From contig NZ_JAIGNI010000156.1 in assembly GCF_026130175.1 (NCBI RefSeq), positions 1 through 64,000 of the forward strand: a DNA stretch of 64,000 nucleotides, read 5' to 3'. Source of the DNA: Lyngbya sp. CCAP 1446/10 (GTDB lineage: Bacteria; Cyanobacteriota; Cyanobacteriia; Cyanobacteriales; Microcoleaceae). Positions within the stretch are counted from its first letter, which is position 1. Each line of letters starts with the position of its first letter. The notes beneath the pieces were generated by a model that was given only the letters and a program-made list of their open reading frames with translations, did no database searches and was not told the DNA's origin. Of the stretch, positions 55,170 to 63,476 are shown piece by piece. The position numbers and the translations under genes were made by a program.

Positions 55170-55376
55170 TTAAGCGGGCATATCTGTATGACAACAGCCA
55201 CAACGCCAGTAAATCCTTCCCGATCGCATATGTCGGACTAAAACAGTAGAACAGCACAGACAAGTATGACGGCTGCTCATGCAGCCGTCGATCGCTGGTG
55301 TGTCTAAAACCTGCTGGGTGCGATCGGGTTTTAAGTTCCTTGACAATGGGATTGCATTAGTCAATAAAGTGTTCAT
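55170..55376 (-). CDS. Small zinc-ribbon protein
   Basis: 68 aa. C-terminal half has two knuckles, CLCCSTVLVRHMRSG and IYWRCGCCHTDMP, spaced as a zinc ribbon of the type often seen in short cyanobacterial proteins. N-terminal half is without features. AGGAT/ATGAG precedes the ATG. MITE copy C lies about 60 bp upstream. Confidence 0.65.
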   Translation of the reverse strand: MNTLLTNAIPLSRNLKPDRTQQVLDTPAIDGCMSSRHTCLCCSTVLVRHMRSGRIYWRCGCCHTDMPA

Positions 55377-55435
55377 CTCATATCCTGAGTCGATCGAGTT
55401 AACGTGCCGTTTTTTTCCACAAAGCTTTTACAGAT

Positions 55436-55609
55436 CAATACGCTTGGGTTAGCGCTGTTGATTGCCCGGAGATCCCCCTAAATCCCCCTTAAGAAGGGGG
55501 ACTTTGAGAACTTTCTTGTCCTCCCCTTTTTAAGGGGGACTTTGAGAACTTTCTTGTCCCCCCTTTTTAAGGGGGGCTAGGGGGGAGCAGTCCTAAGTGA
55601 ACCGTATTG
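55436..55609. mobile_element. MITE copy C (174 bp) with internal duplication
   Basis: Starts CAATACGCTTGGGTTA (as copy A) and ends TAAGTGAACCGTATTG (as copy B). The inner block GACTTTGAGAACTTTCTTGT with its C-tract occurs twice in tandem (about 37 bp), which explains the greater length. No flanking target duplication is visible. Core orientation equals copies A and B. Confidence 0.82.
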
Positions 55610-55741
55610 AGCTAAGAGTGAGTTATCTTATAAAAATTATAGGCACTTGACGTTTCAAGTCGAGTATTAACAGATGTTTGATTTGTATTAATTGAGTGAA
55701 TACTTGATAATTCTTTACATAAATATGTATCAATTCAGAAT
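55610..55741. other. Short AT-rich spacer
   Basis: No gene. It contains a small stem CTTGACGTTTCAAG and lies behind the NACHT gene stop; it may hold its transcript end. Confidence 0.3.
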
Positions 55742-58057
55742 TTATTGCCATTCCCTAGCTTCCAGTTCCTGCTGAGGCAGCAATAAAGTCGCTTCGATTT
55801 CCTGTCGGATGGCGGCTGTCACTTCACAATTGCTGTGCAGACAATCGAGCAGAAGTTGATTGGCATTGTAGTAGGATTGCAGCACTTGCTGTTGAGCTGG
55901 ACTAAACTCCCAAGTATGGTTAATATTGCGGTAATGGGCGATCGTCTCCCTCAACTCTTCCATCCAAGCAGAATAGTGTTTCTGCCACCAGTCATCAAGC
56001 CATTCTCGGTTTTGACTCGCAGATGGCAATTCGTCTCTCAATTGTTGCAAAGACTTATAAAATCCAGCATCCAGAACCGTCACCAGAATATTGTTGAGCG
56101 CCTCACTGCAAGCATTGGCACAAGCAAAATCCTGACTTTGATTAACCGCACATTCCAGCAGCAAATTATCTAAGGCCGCATCTAAAAACATCCCTTGATC
56201 CAGGGTGCACGCTAACGCAAAGTGAGCCGCTGTATGAGGGCTTTGGGCAAGCGCCAAGTAAAACGCTCGTGAAGTGGCAACTTTGGGTTCTTTGGGAATC
56301 ATCTGCGATTTTTGACTGGCCCACAGCAAAAATTCTTGCAGATAAGGGTCTTGAGCCACTAATACATCAATCTGCTGTTTCATCAACTGCACCAGCGAAT
56401 CTGCACTCCGCAACATCGCAGTTGTTAACAAGAAAACTTCGCGCCAGTGCGGGTCAGTTATGTGACTCACCAACCCGGACAGCGCTTGCTCTAATCCTCC
56501 CAGATTGTGACTGGCAACAATTTTTCGAGCCGTGAAGTATTCTTGAAATGCTAAATAGGAAAACGAAAAAATTCCTCGCGCTCGTTCTGTAAGTAACCCA
56601 TGTTGAGCCTCGATTGATTTAAGTATGGCTTCGCTTTCGAGTTGGAGTTCCTCTGGTTCTAATAATGTCGCACCTGGCAAATTCCGCAAATAATCCCCAA
56701 TGTATTGTTCGATGATCCGTTGCTCAAAAAAATACTGTCCGTCTTCAAAGGTGACTGCCGCCAACTGACTCAGCAACCTGAGTTTTTGAGGTAATAAAAA
56801 CCCTCGGTACACGTCATCGCGTTCGACTCCTTTAGCTTCATCCCATTTCCCCAGCAGCAAATCCAGTCCTTGCTTGTAAAACTCCGTGCGTTTAGTCGGA
56901 AATTTGTCTTGACCGTGAAACACCCAGCAAGCAAGATGCAGAAACAGTGGCGTGACTACCAGTTGGCGAAACTGCCAGTTTTCCGACAAGTCCAATTTCC
57001 GCATAAACTGCATAGACTGTGCTTTCCCAGATTGAGAGTTGTTTTTGGCAAATTCTACAAACCACTTTTCCGCGAAGGTGGTGATTTGAGCCTCGGTTAA
57101 GGGGGCAATTTCCACATCGGTAAAGCCTTGCAGTTGCAGTTTTTGGGCGGCGGTGCGGCAGGTGCCGACGAACTGGTTTTTGTGATATTTTTCTGAGAAT
57201 TTGCGCATCTCTTTCAGAACTACTGTAATGTCCTGGTTGAGCACTTCATCCATGCCATCTAGCAACAGCAAAACTCTACCGGCTTTGAGTAAAGTTTCAA
57301 TTACAGACGGATTGGGAATACCTGATGTGAGAAATGCCTGATGAATGTAATTTAGGATGCTAAACTTGCCATCATCTCTGGATTCTTCGGCAAAATCTCT
57401 CAGGGCGATGAAAACTGGCACTTGATGGGCGGCAAATTTGCCCCGGTTGCACAGAATGGCAAGATGTTTCAAAAAGGTGGTTTTGCCGACTCCTGGTTTA
57501 CCTAATACTCTGAGTTTGGAGTAGGTTTCGACGGCTTGCATTCCTGGTATTTGTTTTTGGTCAACTGCGCCTAAGCCGACGCGATCGAATTCGGCGGGCT
57601 CTAAGTTTTGCAGGTCGGCAATTTCAAAGCACTGTTGGCTGGCTATTTCTTCTAAAATGTTGACATCGACGTAGATGTCATCAATGCTGACTGGACGGCT
57701 GATGTCGAGTAATTGCAAGATACCGCATTGGTTTTGAATTGTGTCGCGATATTGCGATCGCACAACTTGCACTAAACTGTCAATATTCCCAGAGGCAGTC
57801 TCGGCGGCGTCTCCGGGTTCTGGAAATTCCGCAGCCGGATGGTCGGCAATGTCTCGCCAATCTAAATCTAGTATTGTACAAATGGCTAAAAAATTCTGGC
57901 GATCGACCCGTTGGCCTGTAAAAAATCGCCCAATTGGCTGACGAGTCTTTAAGTTGACTTCTCCGGCTAGATTGTCCTGAGTCCAGCCCTTGATGGCAAA
58001 CGCTGCTTTCGCCCGTTGAATTCCAGAAGTGGATGCTTGGAGCGATCGTTTTACCAT
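55742..58057 (-). CDS. NACHT-domain STAND NTPase with N-terminal HTH-like domain
   Basis: 771 aa. Residues about 10-70 form an XRE-like helix-turn-helix typical of cyanobacterial NACHT proteins (AFAIKGWTQDNLAGEVNLKT, FFTGQRVDRQNFLAIC). The NACHT core follows: Walker A GKPGVGKTTFLKHLA (186-193 for GKPGVGKT), Walker B RVLLLLDGMDEV (about 261-272) and GTCRTAAQKL (sensor 1). The C-terminal half is helical with EYFTARKIV and lacks WD40 or TPR repeats. STAND NTPases of this class include bNACHT antiphage proteins; defence is a reasonable but unproven role here. GAGG precedes the ATG. No partner gene nearby. Confidence 0.88.
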   Translation of the reverse strand: MVKRSLQASTSGIQRAKAAFAIKGWTQDNLAGEVNLKTRQPIGRFFTGQRVDRQNFLAICTILDLDWRDIADHPAAEFPEPGDAAETASGNIDSLVQVVRSQYRDTIQNQCGILQLLDISRPVSIDDIYVDVNILEEIASQQCFEIADLQNLEPAEFDRVGLGAVDQKQIPGMQAVETYSKLRVLGKPGVGKTTFLKHLAILCNRGKFAAHQVPVFIALRDFAEESRDDGKFSILNYIHQAFLTSGIPNPSVIETLLKAGRVLLLLDGMDEVLNQDITVVLKEMRKFSEKYHKNQFVGTCRTAAQKLQLQGFTDVEIAPLTEAQITTFAEKWFVEFAKNNSQSGKAQSMQFMRKLDLSENWQFRQLVVTPLFLHLACWVFHGQDKFPTKRTEFYKQGLDLLLGKWDEAKGVERDDVYRGFLLPQKLRLLSQLAAVTFEDGQYFFEQRIIEQYIGDYLRNLPGATLLEPEELQLESEAILKSIEAQHGLLTERARGIFSFSYLAFQEYFTARKIVASHNLGGLEQALSGLVSHITDPHWREVFLLTTAMLRSADSLVQLMKQQIDVLVAQDPYLQEFLLWASQKSQMIPKEPKVATSRAFYLALAQSPHTAAHFALACTLDQGMFLDAALDNLLLECAVNQSQDFACANACSEALNNILVTVLDAGFYKSLQQLRDELPSASQNREWLDDWWQKHYSAWMEELRETIAHYRNINHTWEFSPAQQQVLQSYYNANQLLLDCLHSNCEVTAAIRQEIEATLLLPQQELEAREWQ

Positions 58058-58145
58058 AAAATAACAACCTCATGTTAAGACTCAAAATTCAAAATTTTTT
58101 TAAGATCGAGCATTTTTATAATAATTTGTTAGTCCCAGCATATAA

Positions 58146-58162
58146 GGTGCGCAGTGCGCACC
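58146..58162. repeat. REP-like palindrome GGTGCGCAGTGCGCACC
   Basis: 8-bp arms around one central base, with TAA before and CTAC after. The reverse arrangement occurs at 62074-62090, so the two copies flank the block with both glycoside hydrolases and the STAS gene. Confidence 0.75.
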
Positions 58163-58196
58163 CTACATTAGAGTTAGAACGCCAGTCTTAAAACTG

Positions 58197-59318
58197 TTAG
58201 TTTTTTGACTTGAGCAACGGTTCAATCTGCTGTCTTTGATACTGCAATTCATCCGCCAAAGGCTGATAAATTTCTCGATCGCCCAATTCATTGCAATAAT
58301 CCCACAAACCATTGTAACAGTGCCTGTCGTCGTCCCAACCCGGATGGTTGACGATCGGATACAAACAGACTCCCTCTACCGGAACTCCTGCTTTCAGCGC
58401 CGCCGCTACCTGATTGCACACATAATTAAACCAGACAGGTCTAAAATCGTCTTCAGTGCCTGTTTCTGCTACAAATAAGGGGCGGCCGTAGCGATCGAAC
58501 ACTTCTTGCAGCATCTCGCTAAACGGGCGGTACAGCCGATCGGTGTATTTCATCGGATCTTGATTGTGAATCCACTGATTGCGATCGTAATAATTCACCC
58601 CAATAATATCGAGATATTTTTCCTGGCCGCCAAGTTCGGGGCGAAAGCGTCCCGCCAACATATCCCATGCTTGATATTGAGATAAACGATAACCTTCCGC
58701 CGCGTCTTTATCCTCCGGTTTGTCAGGATCGGCAATAATGTTAATTACCGGGTCAATCTGAACGATGCGGCTGTGGAGATTGATTTCCCAAACTGATTCT
58801 ATCCCTGCGATCGCAGCTTTGACTAACTGAATTTTGAGTTCGTCTCCCCGCCCCTCCGCAAAGGGATTGATGTACGCGACATCGCCGCCAGCCCAGGCAA
58901 TAAATGAAATTTCATTGACAGGTGTCACAAATGGTATTTGGTCGGTTTCGTCAGTCAGCACTTGCATAAAAGCGCGCACCATCTTGGCAAATCTGGACAC
59001 GAATTCGGGACTAAAAATATCAATATCATCCGGCCAGCCGTAGTGAAACAAATCCCAAATTACCTGCATTTTTGTATCGCGGGCGGCGCGAATTATTGGC
59101 AGGGCGCTGGAAAAATCGTATTGTTCCGGCGACTGTTCAATTAAGTGCCAGCGGAGGCCTTCGCGGACTGTGTAAATGCCTTGCTGTTGCAAGCGTTGGT
59201 AGTCGGCGACTGCGAATTTATCGTGGCCGGTAGCGGCTGTGACATCGAGGCGTTTTCCCGATCGCAATTTGTGTGTGGAACATTCAAAACCGCCCATGAA
59301 AAAACTTTGAAACATCAT
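58197..59318 (-). CDS. Glycoside hydrolase, GH1/clan A-like
   Basis: 373 aa TIM-barrel glycosidase. The acid/base Glu is in FVTPVNEISFIAWAGGD and the likely nucleophile Glu in PLFVAETGTEDDFRP, as in GH1 and other clan A enzymes; HYGWPDDIDIFSPEFVSRF follows the GH1 layout. It is shorter than classical GH1 enzymes (about 450 aa). Probable beta-glycosidase acting on a polysaccharide or glycoconjugate made by the neighbouring genes (inference). GTTGACA repeats begin only 4 bp before its start codon; no ribosome-binding site is visible. Confidence 0.8.
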   Translation of the reverse strand: MMFQSFFMGGFECSTHKLRSGKRLDVTAATGHDKFAVADYQRLQQQGIYTVREGLRWHLIEQSPEQYDFSSALPIIRAARDTKMQVIWDLFHYGWPDDIDIFSPEFVSRFAKMVRAFMQVLTDETDQIPFVTPVNEISFIAWAGGDVAYINPFAEGRGDELKIQLVKAAIAGIESVWEINLHSRIVQIDPVINIIADPDKPEDKDAAEGYRLSQYQAWDMLAGRFRPELGGQEKYLDIIGVNYYDRNQWIHNQDPMKYTDRLYRPFSEMLQEVFDRYGRPLFVAETGTEDDFRPVWFNYVCNQVAAALKAGVPVEGVCLYPIVNHPGWDDDRHCYNGLWDYCNELGDREIYQPLADELQYQRQQIEPLLKSKN

Positions 59319-59459
59319 TAAACAGTTGACAGTTGACAGTTGACAGTTGACAGTTGACAGCGAGGTTTTAAGGTTCGTAGTAGGGAGTTTAGTCCTTAAA
59401 TATTCCTAAAAAAGGACTTGCATTCCTCACTACAAACGAGATTTTGGTTTGTAGTGTAT
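59319..59459. repeat. GTTGACA heptamers and a hairpin between two hydrolase genes
   Basis: Five heptamer units at 59322-59360, followed by GTAGTAGGGAGTTTAGTCCTT and its approximate complement AAGGACTTGCATTCCTCACTAC (about 59378-59440), a long imperfect stem that may end the GH2 transcript. Confidence 0.65.
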
Positions 59460-61343
59460 TTAGCACTGAGTAATAGCTTGCGACAGCGAACTTTCTTCGG
59501 GAATATCCCAGCCGAGAGTTGCCGCCGCGATCGCCTCTATGGGAAATTTGGGAGTGCGATCGGCATAAAGCAAACCGTTAGCTTCTTGGAAAGTATCAGT
59601 CAACTGCGTGTAACAAAATCCGCTAAACATTTCCACCCGGTTTACCACCTGCAACAGCGCCGTATAGCGCCTTTGCAGTTCCTGCGTGTCCGACGCGCGC
59701 ACGTAGCCCCAAACCCTGTGAAAATCGGGGTTTTCGCGACCAGCGCAAGCGATACCGCCGAATTCGGTCAGCATCACCGGCTGTCCTTGGTGCGGGTGGC
59801 CGTCGAGGGTGAGGACTCGCCCTCCCGGACGCCCGCGATTGAACAAATCCGCTAACTGGACTTCGGGCCCGTAGCGCTTGGCCACAGTTTGCGGGTTGTT
59901 GTCGTAGTCGTGAATCGCCAGGATATCGGTATCTGTGCTTTCCCAGCCGTCGTTGCTAATTACCGGGCGAGTCGGATCGAGGGTTTTGGTCAGGAAATAC
60001 AGCGCTTGGACGTAGTGGCGGTGGGCTGGCGCTTCGACTAAATTGGGAACTCCCCAAGATTCGTTGAAGGGCACCCAGACTACGATACAGGGATGGCTGG
60101 AGTCGCGATCGATCACTTCCGTCCATTCCCGCGTCAGCCTGTCAACGGCTTTGCGAGTAAAGCGGTAGGCGCTGGGCATTTCTTCCCAAACTAGCAGCCC
60201 CAGCACGTCGGCCCAGTACAAAAAGCGCGGATCTTCGATTTTTTGGTGTTTGCGAACGCCGTTGAAGCCCATTGCTTTGACTAATTCGACATCGTGGCGC
60301 AAAGCTTCGTCGGAGGGGGCAGTCATCAGGGTGTCAGGCCAGTAACCTTGATCGAGCACCAGTCTCAGGTAGTAGGGGCGGCCGTTCAGCATGAAGCGAT
60401 CGCGCTGAATGCTGACAGTCCGCATCGCGGTGTAGGATTTAATTTCGTCGAGCAGTTTGCCGTCCGCCCACAACTCCACTTGTGCGTTAATTAATGTCGG
60501 TTTTTCGGGACTCCACAGCAGTTCGTTGCGGTAGTCGTCGATCCCCGGATCTGAAAGGGCGATGCGGCGGTGGATTTCGCCGTTGATGACTTCGTAGGTG
60601 TCGTTAACCAGCAGCAAACAGCCGATCGACAGTTTAACTTTAATTTGAATCCCGGATTGGCGATCGCCCGCCACAAACGCTTCAAAACCGATTTCCCAGC
60701 GTTCAAACTGCGGAGTCCAGCGGATGCGCTCGATATAAGTGTGAGGCACCAATTCTACCCAGACTGTCTGCCAAATGCCGGTCGTGCGCGGATACCAGAT
60801 GCTGTGCGGTTGCACTTGCCAATCTTGCTTGCCGCGCGGTTTTGCCAAATCTTGCGGATCGTCCTGGGCCCAGACTGTCACCCGCTGCGGGCCGATGGGG
60901 TTAAGAACTGCTGTAATGTCTGCCGAGAAAGGAGTGTGTCCGCCTTCGTGTTCGATGACAAAGTGACCGTTTACCCAGACGCGGGCGCGGTAGTCTACGG
61001 CGCCGAAGTGGAGGAGAACTCTGCTTTCTGTGTGGGGTAAGTCAAATTCGCGATCGTACCAGCAGTTGGCGTGAAAATTCGTGTCACCGATCCCGCTTTT
61101 TGCCGATTCGGGAGCAAATGGCACTTCTATAGTGTGACTCCAGTCGGTAATGTCGATCGGCTGCACACAGCGTCCCGCATCGTCGTAAGCAAACCTCCAC
61201 TGACCGTTCAGACAAATCCAGTTGCTGCGGCGCAATTGCGGGCGCGGATAACCTGTTTTGCGCCCTTGAACAGTCACCTTATTGTCTAGAGTGGAAGACT
61301 CTTCAATATCGCAATTTTCTACTTCTCTACCTAACCAACTCAT
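59460..61343 (-). CDS. Glycoside hydrolase family 2 (beta-galactosidase/glucuronidase-like)
   Basis: 627 aa from the ATG at 61343 (a GTG two codons earlier is possible). GH2 plan: N-terminal jelly roll (NWICLNGQWRFAYDD; HFGAVDYRARVWVNGHFV), Ig-like domain, TIM barrel with RKHQKIEDPRFLYWADVLGL, LVWEEMPS, acid/base Glu in VVWVPFNESWG and nucleophile Glu in VMLTEFGGIACAG. Likely acts on beta-galactosides, -glucuronides or -mannosides. It and the GH1-like gene may trim the surface polysaccharide built downstream (inference). Confidence 0.9.
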   Translation of the reverse strand: MSWLGREVENCDIEESSTLDNKVTVQGRKTGYPRPQLRRSNWICLNGQWRFAYDDAGRCVQPIDITDWSHTIEVPFAPESAKSGIGDTNFHANCWYDREFDLPHTESRVLLHFGAVDYRARVWVNGHFVIEHEGGHTPFSADITAVLNPIGPQRVTVWAQDDPQDLAKPRGKQDWQVQPHSIWYPRTTGIWQTVWVELVPHTYIERIRWTPQFERWEIGFEAFVAGDRQSGIQIKVKLSIGCLLLVNDTYEVINGEIHRRIALSDPGIDDYRNELLWSPEKPTLINAQVELWADGKLLDEIKSYTAMRTVSIQRDRFMLNGRPYYLRLVLDQGYWPDTLMTAPSDEALRHDVELVKAMGFNGVRKHQKIEDPRFLYWADVLGLLVWEEMPSAYRFTRKAVDRLTREWTEVIDRDSSHPCIVVWVPFNESWGVPNLVEAPAHRHYVQALYFLTKTLDPTRPVISNDGWESTDTDILAIHDYDNNPQTVAKRYGPEVQLADLFNRGRPGGRVLTLDGHPHQGQPVMLTEFGGIACAGRENPDFHRVWGYVRASDTQELQRRYTALLQVVNRVEMFSGFCYTQLTDTFQEANGLLYADRTPKFPIEAIAAATLGWDIPEESSLSQAITQC

Positions 61344-61488
61344 CGGCACATCTACCCAAAGTTATATTTATAGGTTAGCGACAATTCCCCCGACTTTCAC
61401 AAGTTTTTTGCTGATTAATTTGCAAAAGTTCTGCACCTTAAAACAGCCTCATCTGAAGGCTTATGCTGAAGTCATTAGTCATGAGTCA

Positions 61489-61655
61489 TTAGTCCTTAGT
61501 CCTTAGTCCTTAGTCCTTAGTCAGAAGGAAGAAGGAAGAAGGAAGAAGGAAGAAGGAAGAAGGAAGGAAGATTTTTCCCACTCTCCCCCTCTCCCACTCT
61601 CCCCCTCTCCCACTCTCCCACTCTCCAACTCTCCCCCTCTCCCCTCTCCCCTCTC
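61489..61655. repeat. Three adjoining tandem repeats: TTAGTCC, GAAGGAA and CTCTCCC
   Basis: 61489-61522 iterates TTAGTCC, 61523-61570 GAAGGAA, and 61577-61655 CTCTCCC with variations. All have a 7-base unit or near it. The second and third blocks form 130 bp of purine-rich then pyrimidine-rich DNA on one strand, which could adopt triplex or slipped structures. The remaining 61350-61488 has no gene. Confidence 0.9.
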
Positions 61656-61658
61656 CCT

Positions 61659-62014
61659 TTAGCTGGCAACACTTTGCAAACCTCCTAAAGGTTCAGTTAG
61701 GTCACTTGTGAGAGGAACTTCTTCGGGATGTGGCAAATACTGAAATATCTGTTCTAATCCCGTGAGTTCAAATAGCATTCTAACTTGTTCGCTCATAGCA
61801 GATATCAAAAGTATACAGGCGCTGTCTCTAACTAATTTCACGATCGCCACTACAGCCATTAACTCCGAATTTTTCAAGAATTTTATATTTGAGAAATCCA
61901 GCATCAGAATTTTGCCGTCGCTTTCAATTAGGCGCTTTATTTCTTTTTGAAAATAAAAAAAATTGAGATTTTTCCAAAACCTCATGAGACAAAATTATTT
62001 TCACGATCACGCTC
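61659..62014 (-). pseudogene. STAS-domain anti-anti-sigma protein with frameshift in T8
   Basis: The natural start is ATG 62014, with GAGG upstream: MSVIVKIILSHEVLEKSQ, typical for cyanobacterial STAS proteins. A run of eight T (plus strand A8, 61955-61962) then puts it out of frame. Removing one T gives FFYFQKEIKRLIESDG, then ILMLDFSNIKFLKNSELMAV and SEQVRMLFELTGLEQIF, the rest of the domain, with the phospho-Ser in KNSEL. The second part is also open from an internal ATG at 61985. Either a mutation, slippage-dependent expression or a sequencing error. Confidence 0.75.
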
Positions 62015-62073
62015 ATTTTTACCTCAATCCTTGTTTGAATTGTTAAAAAAAAATTTTGAGGGAAACCAAGTAG

Positions 62074-62090
62074 GGTGCGCACTGCGCACC
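62074..62090. repeat. REP-like palindrome GGTGCGCACTGCGCACC
   Basis: Inverse-orientation copy of 58146-58162, preceded by GTAG and followed by TTAC. Located between the STAS gene and glf. Confidence 0.75.
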
Positions 62091-62143
62091 TTACATTTTC
62101 AACTATCGCCGTAGACTTTTCCCCACAAAATCACAGCTTACAG

Positions 62144-63370
62144 CTATTTGCTAGCAGATTTGCCGTTGCCATTGACAGCAACGACTTCTAGAGAAACAGC
62201 GGCTGGGAGTTCGGCAACTGCGTTCGACGAGCTTAAATTAGAGGCAGAAGCGTTAAGATTGCCCACCATTTCAATCATCGGCTTGGCTGTAATCTGAGTA
62301 TAAGTTGTCAAAGCTTGAGCGACAACTTGATCCATGTTATAATACCTGTAAGTCGCCAGCCTCCCCACAAAAGAAACTCCCGGAGTGGCATCAGCCAAAG
62401 CCTTATATTTCTTGTATATTTCGGCATTTTCCGGACGAGGCACCGGGTAATAAGGGTCTCCCTCAGCTTGGGGATATTCGTAGACAATGCTCGTTTTGAG
62501 ATGCTCTTGTCCGGTGAGGTATTTAAACTCCGTGCAGCGAGTATATAAATGCTCGTTCGGGTAATTTACCACGGGTGCTGCTTGGTGTACGGGTACGTTC
62601 AGCGTCTCGTGCTTGAATTCTAAGGAACGGTAAGGCAGTTTGCCATAGCAATAATTGAAATAGGAATCCACAGGGCCGGTATAAATCATTTCCCCGTAAG
62701 GAATAAAACCTTCAATCTCCCGGTAGTCGGTATTCAGCATCACCTTGATGTTTGGGTGAGACAGCATCTTTTCAAACATCCGAGTGTAGCCGTGCAGGGG
62801 CATTGCTTGATAGGTATCGGTGAAATAGCGATCGTCCCTGTTAGTGCGGGTGGGTACGCGCGCAATCACTGATTTGTCAAGTTCTGACGGGTCTATTCCC
62901 CACTGTTTGCGGCTATAGTTGCGGAAGAATTTATCGTAAAGTTCGCGGCCGACTTTGCTGACAACGACATCTTCGGAAGTGCGAATATAATCTTTTGGTT
63001 CGGCTACTTTCGCGAAGAAATCTTCGACTTCAAATGATGTCAGATTCAGCCCATAAAGTTTATTTACAGTGTTGAGATTGATCGGAATTGGCAACAGTTG
63101 ACCGTCCACGCTGGCGAGGACGCGATGTTCGTAGGGCCGCCAATCGGTGAACTGCGAAAGGTACTCGAAAACAGGGCGCGAATTAGTGTGAAAAATGTGG
63201 GGGCCGTATTTGTGAACGAGGATGCCGTGGTTGTCGTAGTGGTCGTAGGCGTTGCCACCGATGTGATTGCGGGTATCAATTATCAAGACTGTTTTGCCCG
63301 CCTGAGTTGCTAGTCTTTCGGCAATGACGCTACCTGCAAATCCGGCTCCGACAATTAAATAGTCAAACAT
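62144..63370 (-). CDS. glf: UDP-galactopyranose mutase
   Basis: 408-aa flavoenzyme converting UDP-galactopyranose to UDP-galactofuranose. FAD-binding LIVGAGFAGSVIAERLA, HNRIGGNAYD-like motif (IDTRNHIGGNAYDHYDNHGI), HIFHTNSRPVFEYLSQFTDW and the C-terminal RLATYRYYNMDQVVAQAL are all typical. The last 40 residues form a Ser/Asn-rich tail beyond the usual end. GAGG precedes the ATG. With the glycosyltransferase next to it, it belongs to galactofuranose polysaccharide synthesis. Confidence 0.96.
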   Translation of the reverse strand: MFDYLIVGAGFAGSVIAERLATQAGKTVLIIDTRNHIGGNAYDHYDNHGILVHKYGPHIFHTNSRPVFEYLSQFTDWRPYEHRVLASVDGQLLPIPINLNTVNKLYGLNLTSFEVEDFFAKVAEPKDYIRTSEDVVVSKVGRELYDKFFRNYSRKQWGIDPSELDKSVIARVPTRTNRDDRYFTDTYQAMPLHGYTRMFEKMLSHPNIKVMLNTDYREIEGFIPYGEMIYTGPVDSYFNYCYGKLPYRSLEFKHETLNVPVHQAAPVVNYPNEHLYTRCTEFKYLTGQEHLKTSIVYEYPQAEGDPYYPVPRPENAEIYKKYKALADATPGVSFVGRLATYRYYNMDQVVAQALTTYTQITAKPMIEMVGNLNASASNLSSSNAVAELPAAVSLEVVAVNGNGKSASK

Positions 63371-63384
63371 TAAAGTACCTCTAT

Positions 63385-63442
63385 TGTTTGGTAATTTGTA
63401 ATCTGTAATCGGTAATTTGTAATCGGTAATTGGTAATTGGTA
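63385..63442. repeat. GGTAATTTGTAATC short tandem repeats
   Basis: Imperfect 7-base iterations (TTTGTAATCGG, GGTAATT) between glycosyltransferase and glf, related to the array at 7378-7446 on the opposite strand. Confidence 0.8.
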
Positions 63443-63476
63443 AGCTAGTATGGTTGAGTGTTAAACCTCGATATTT

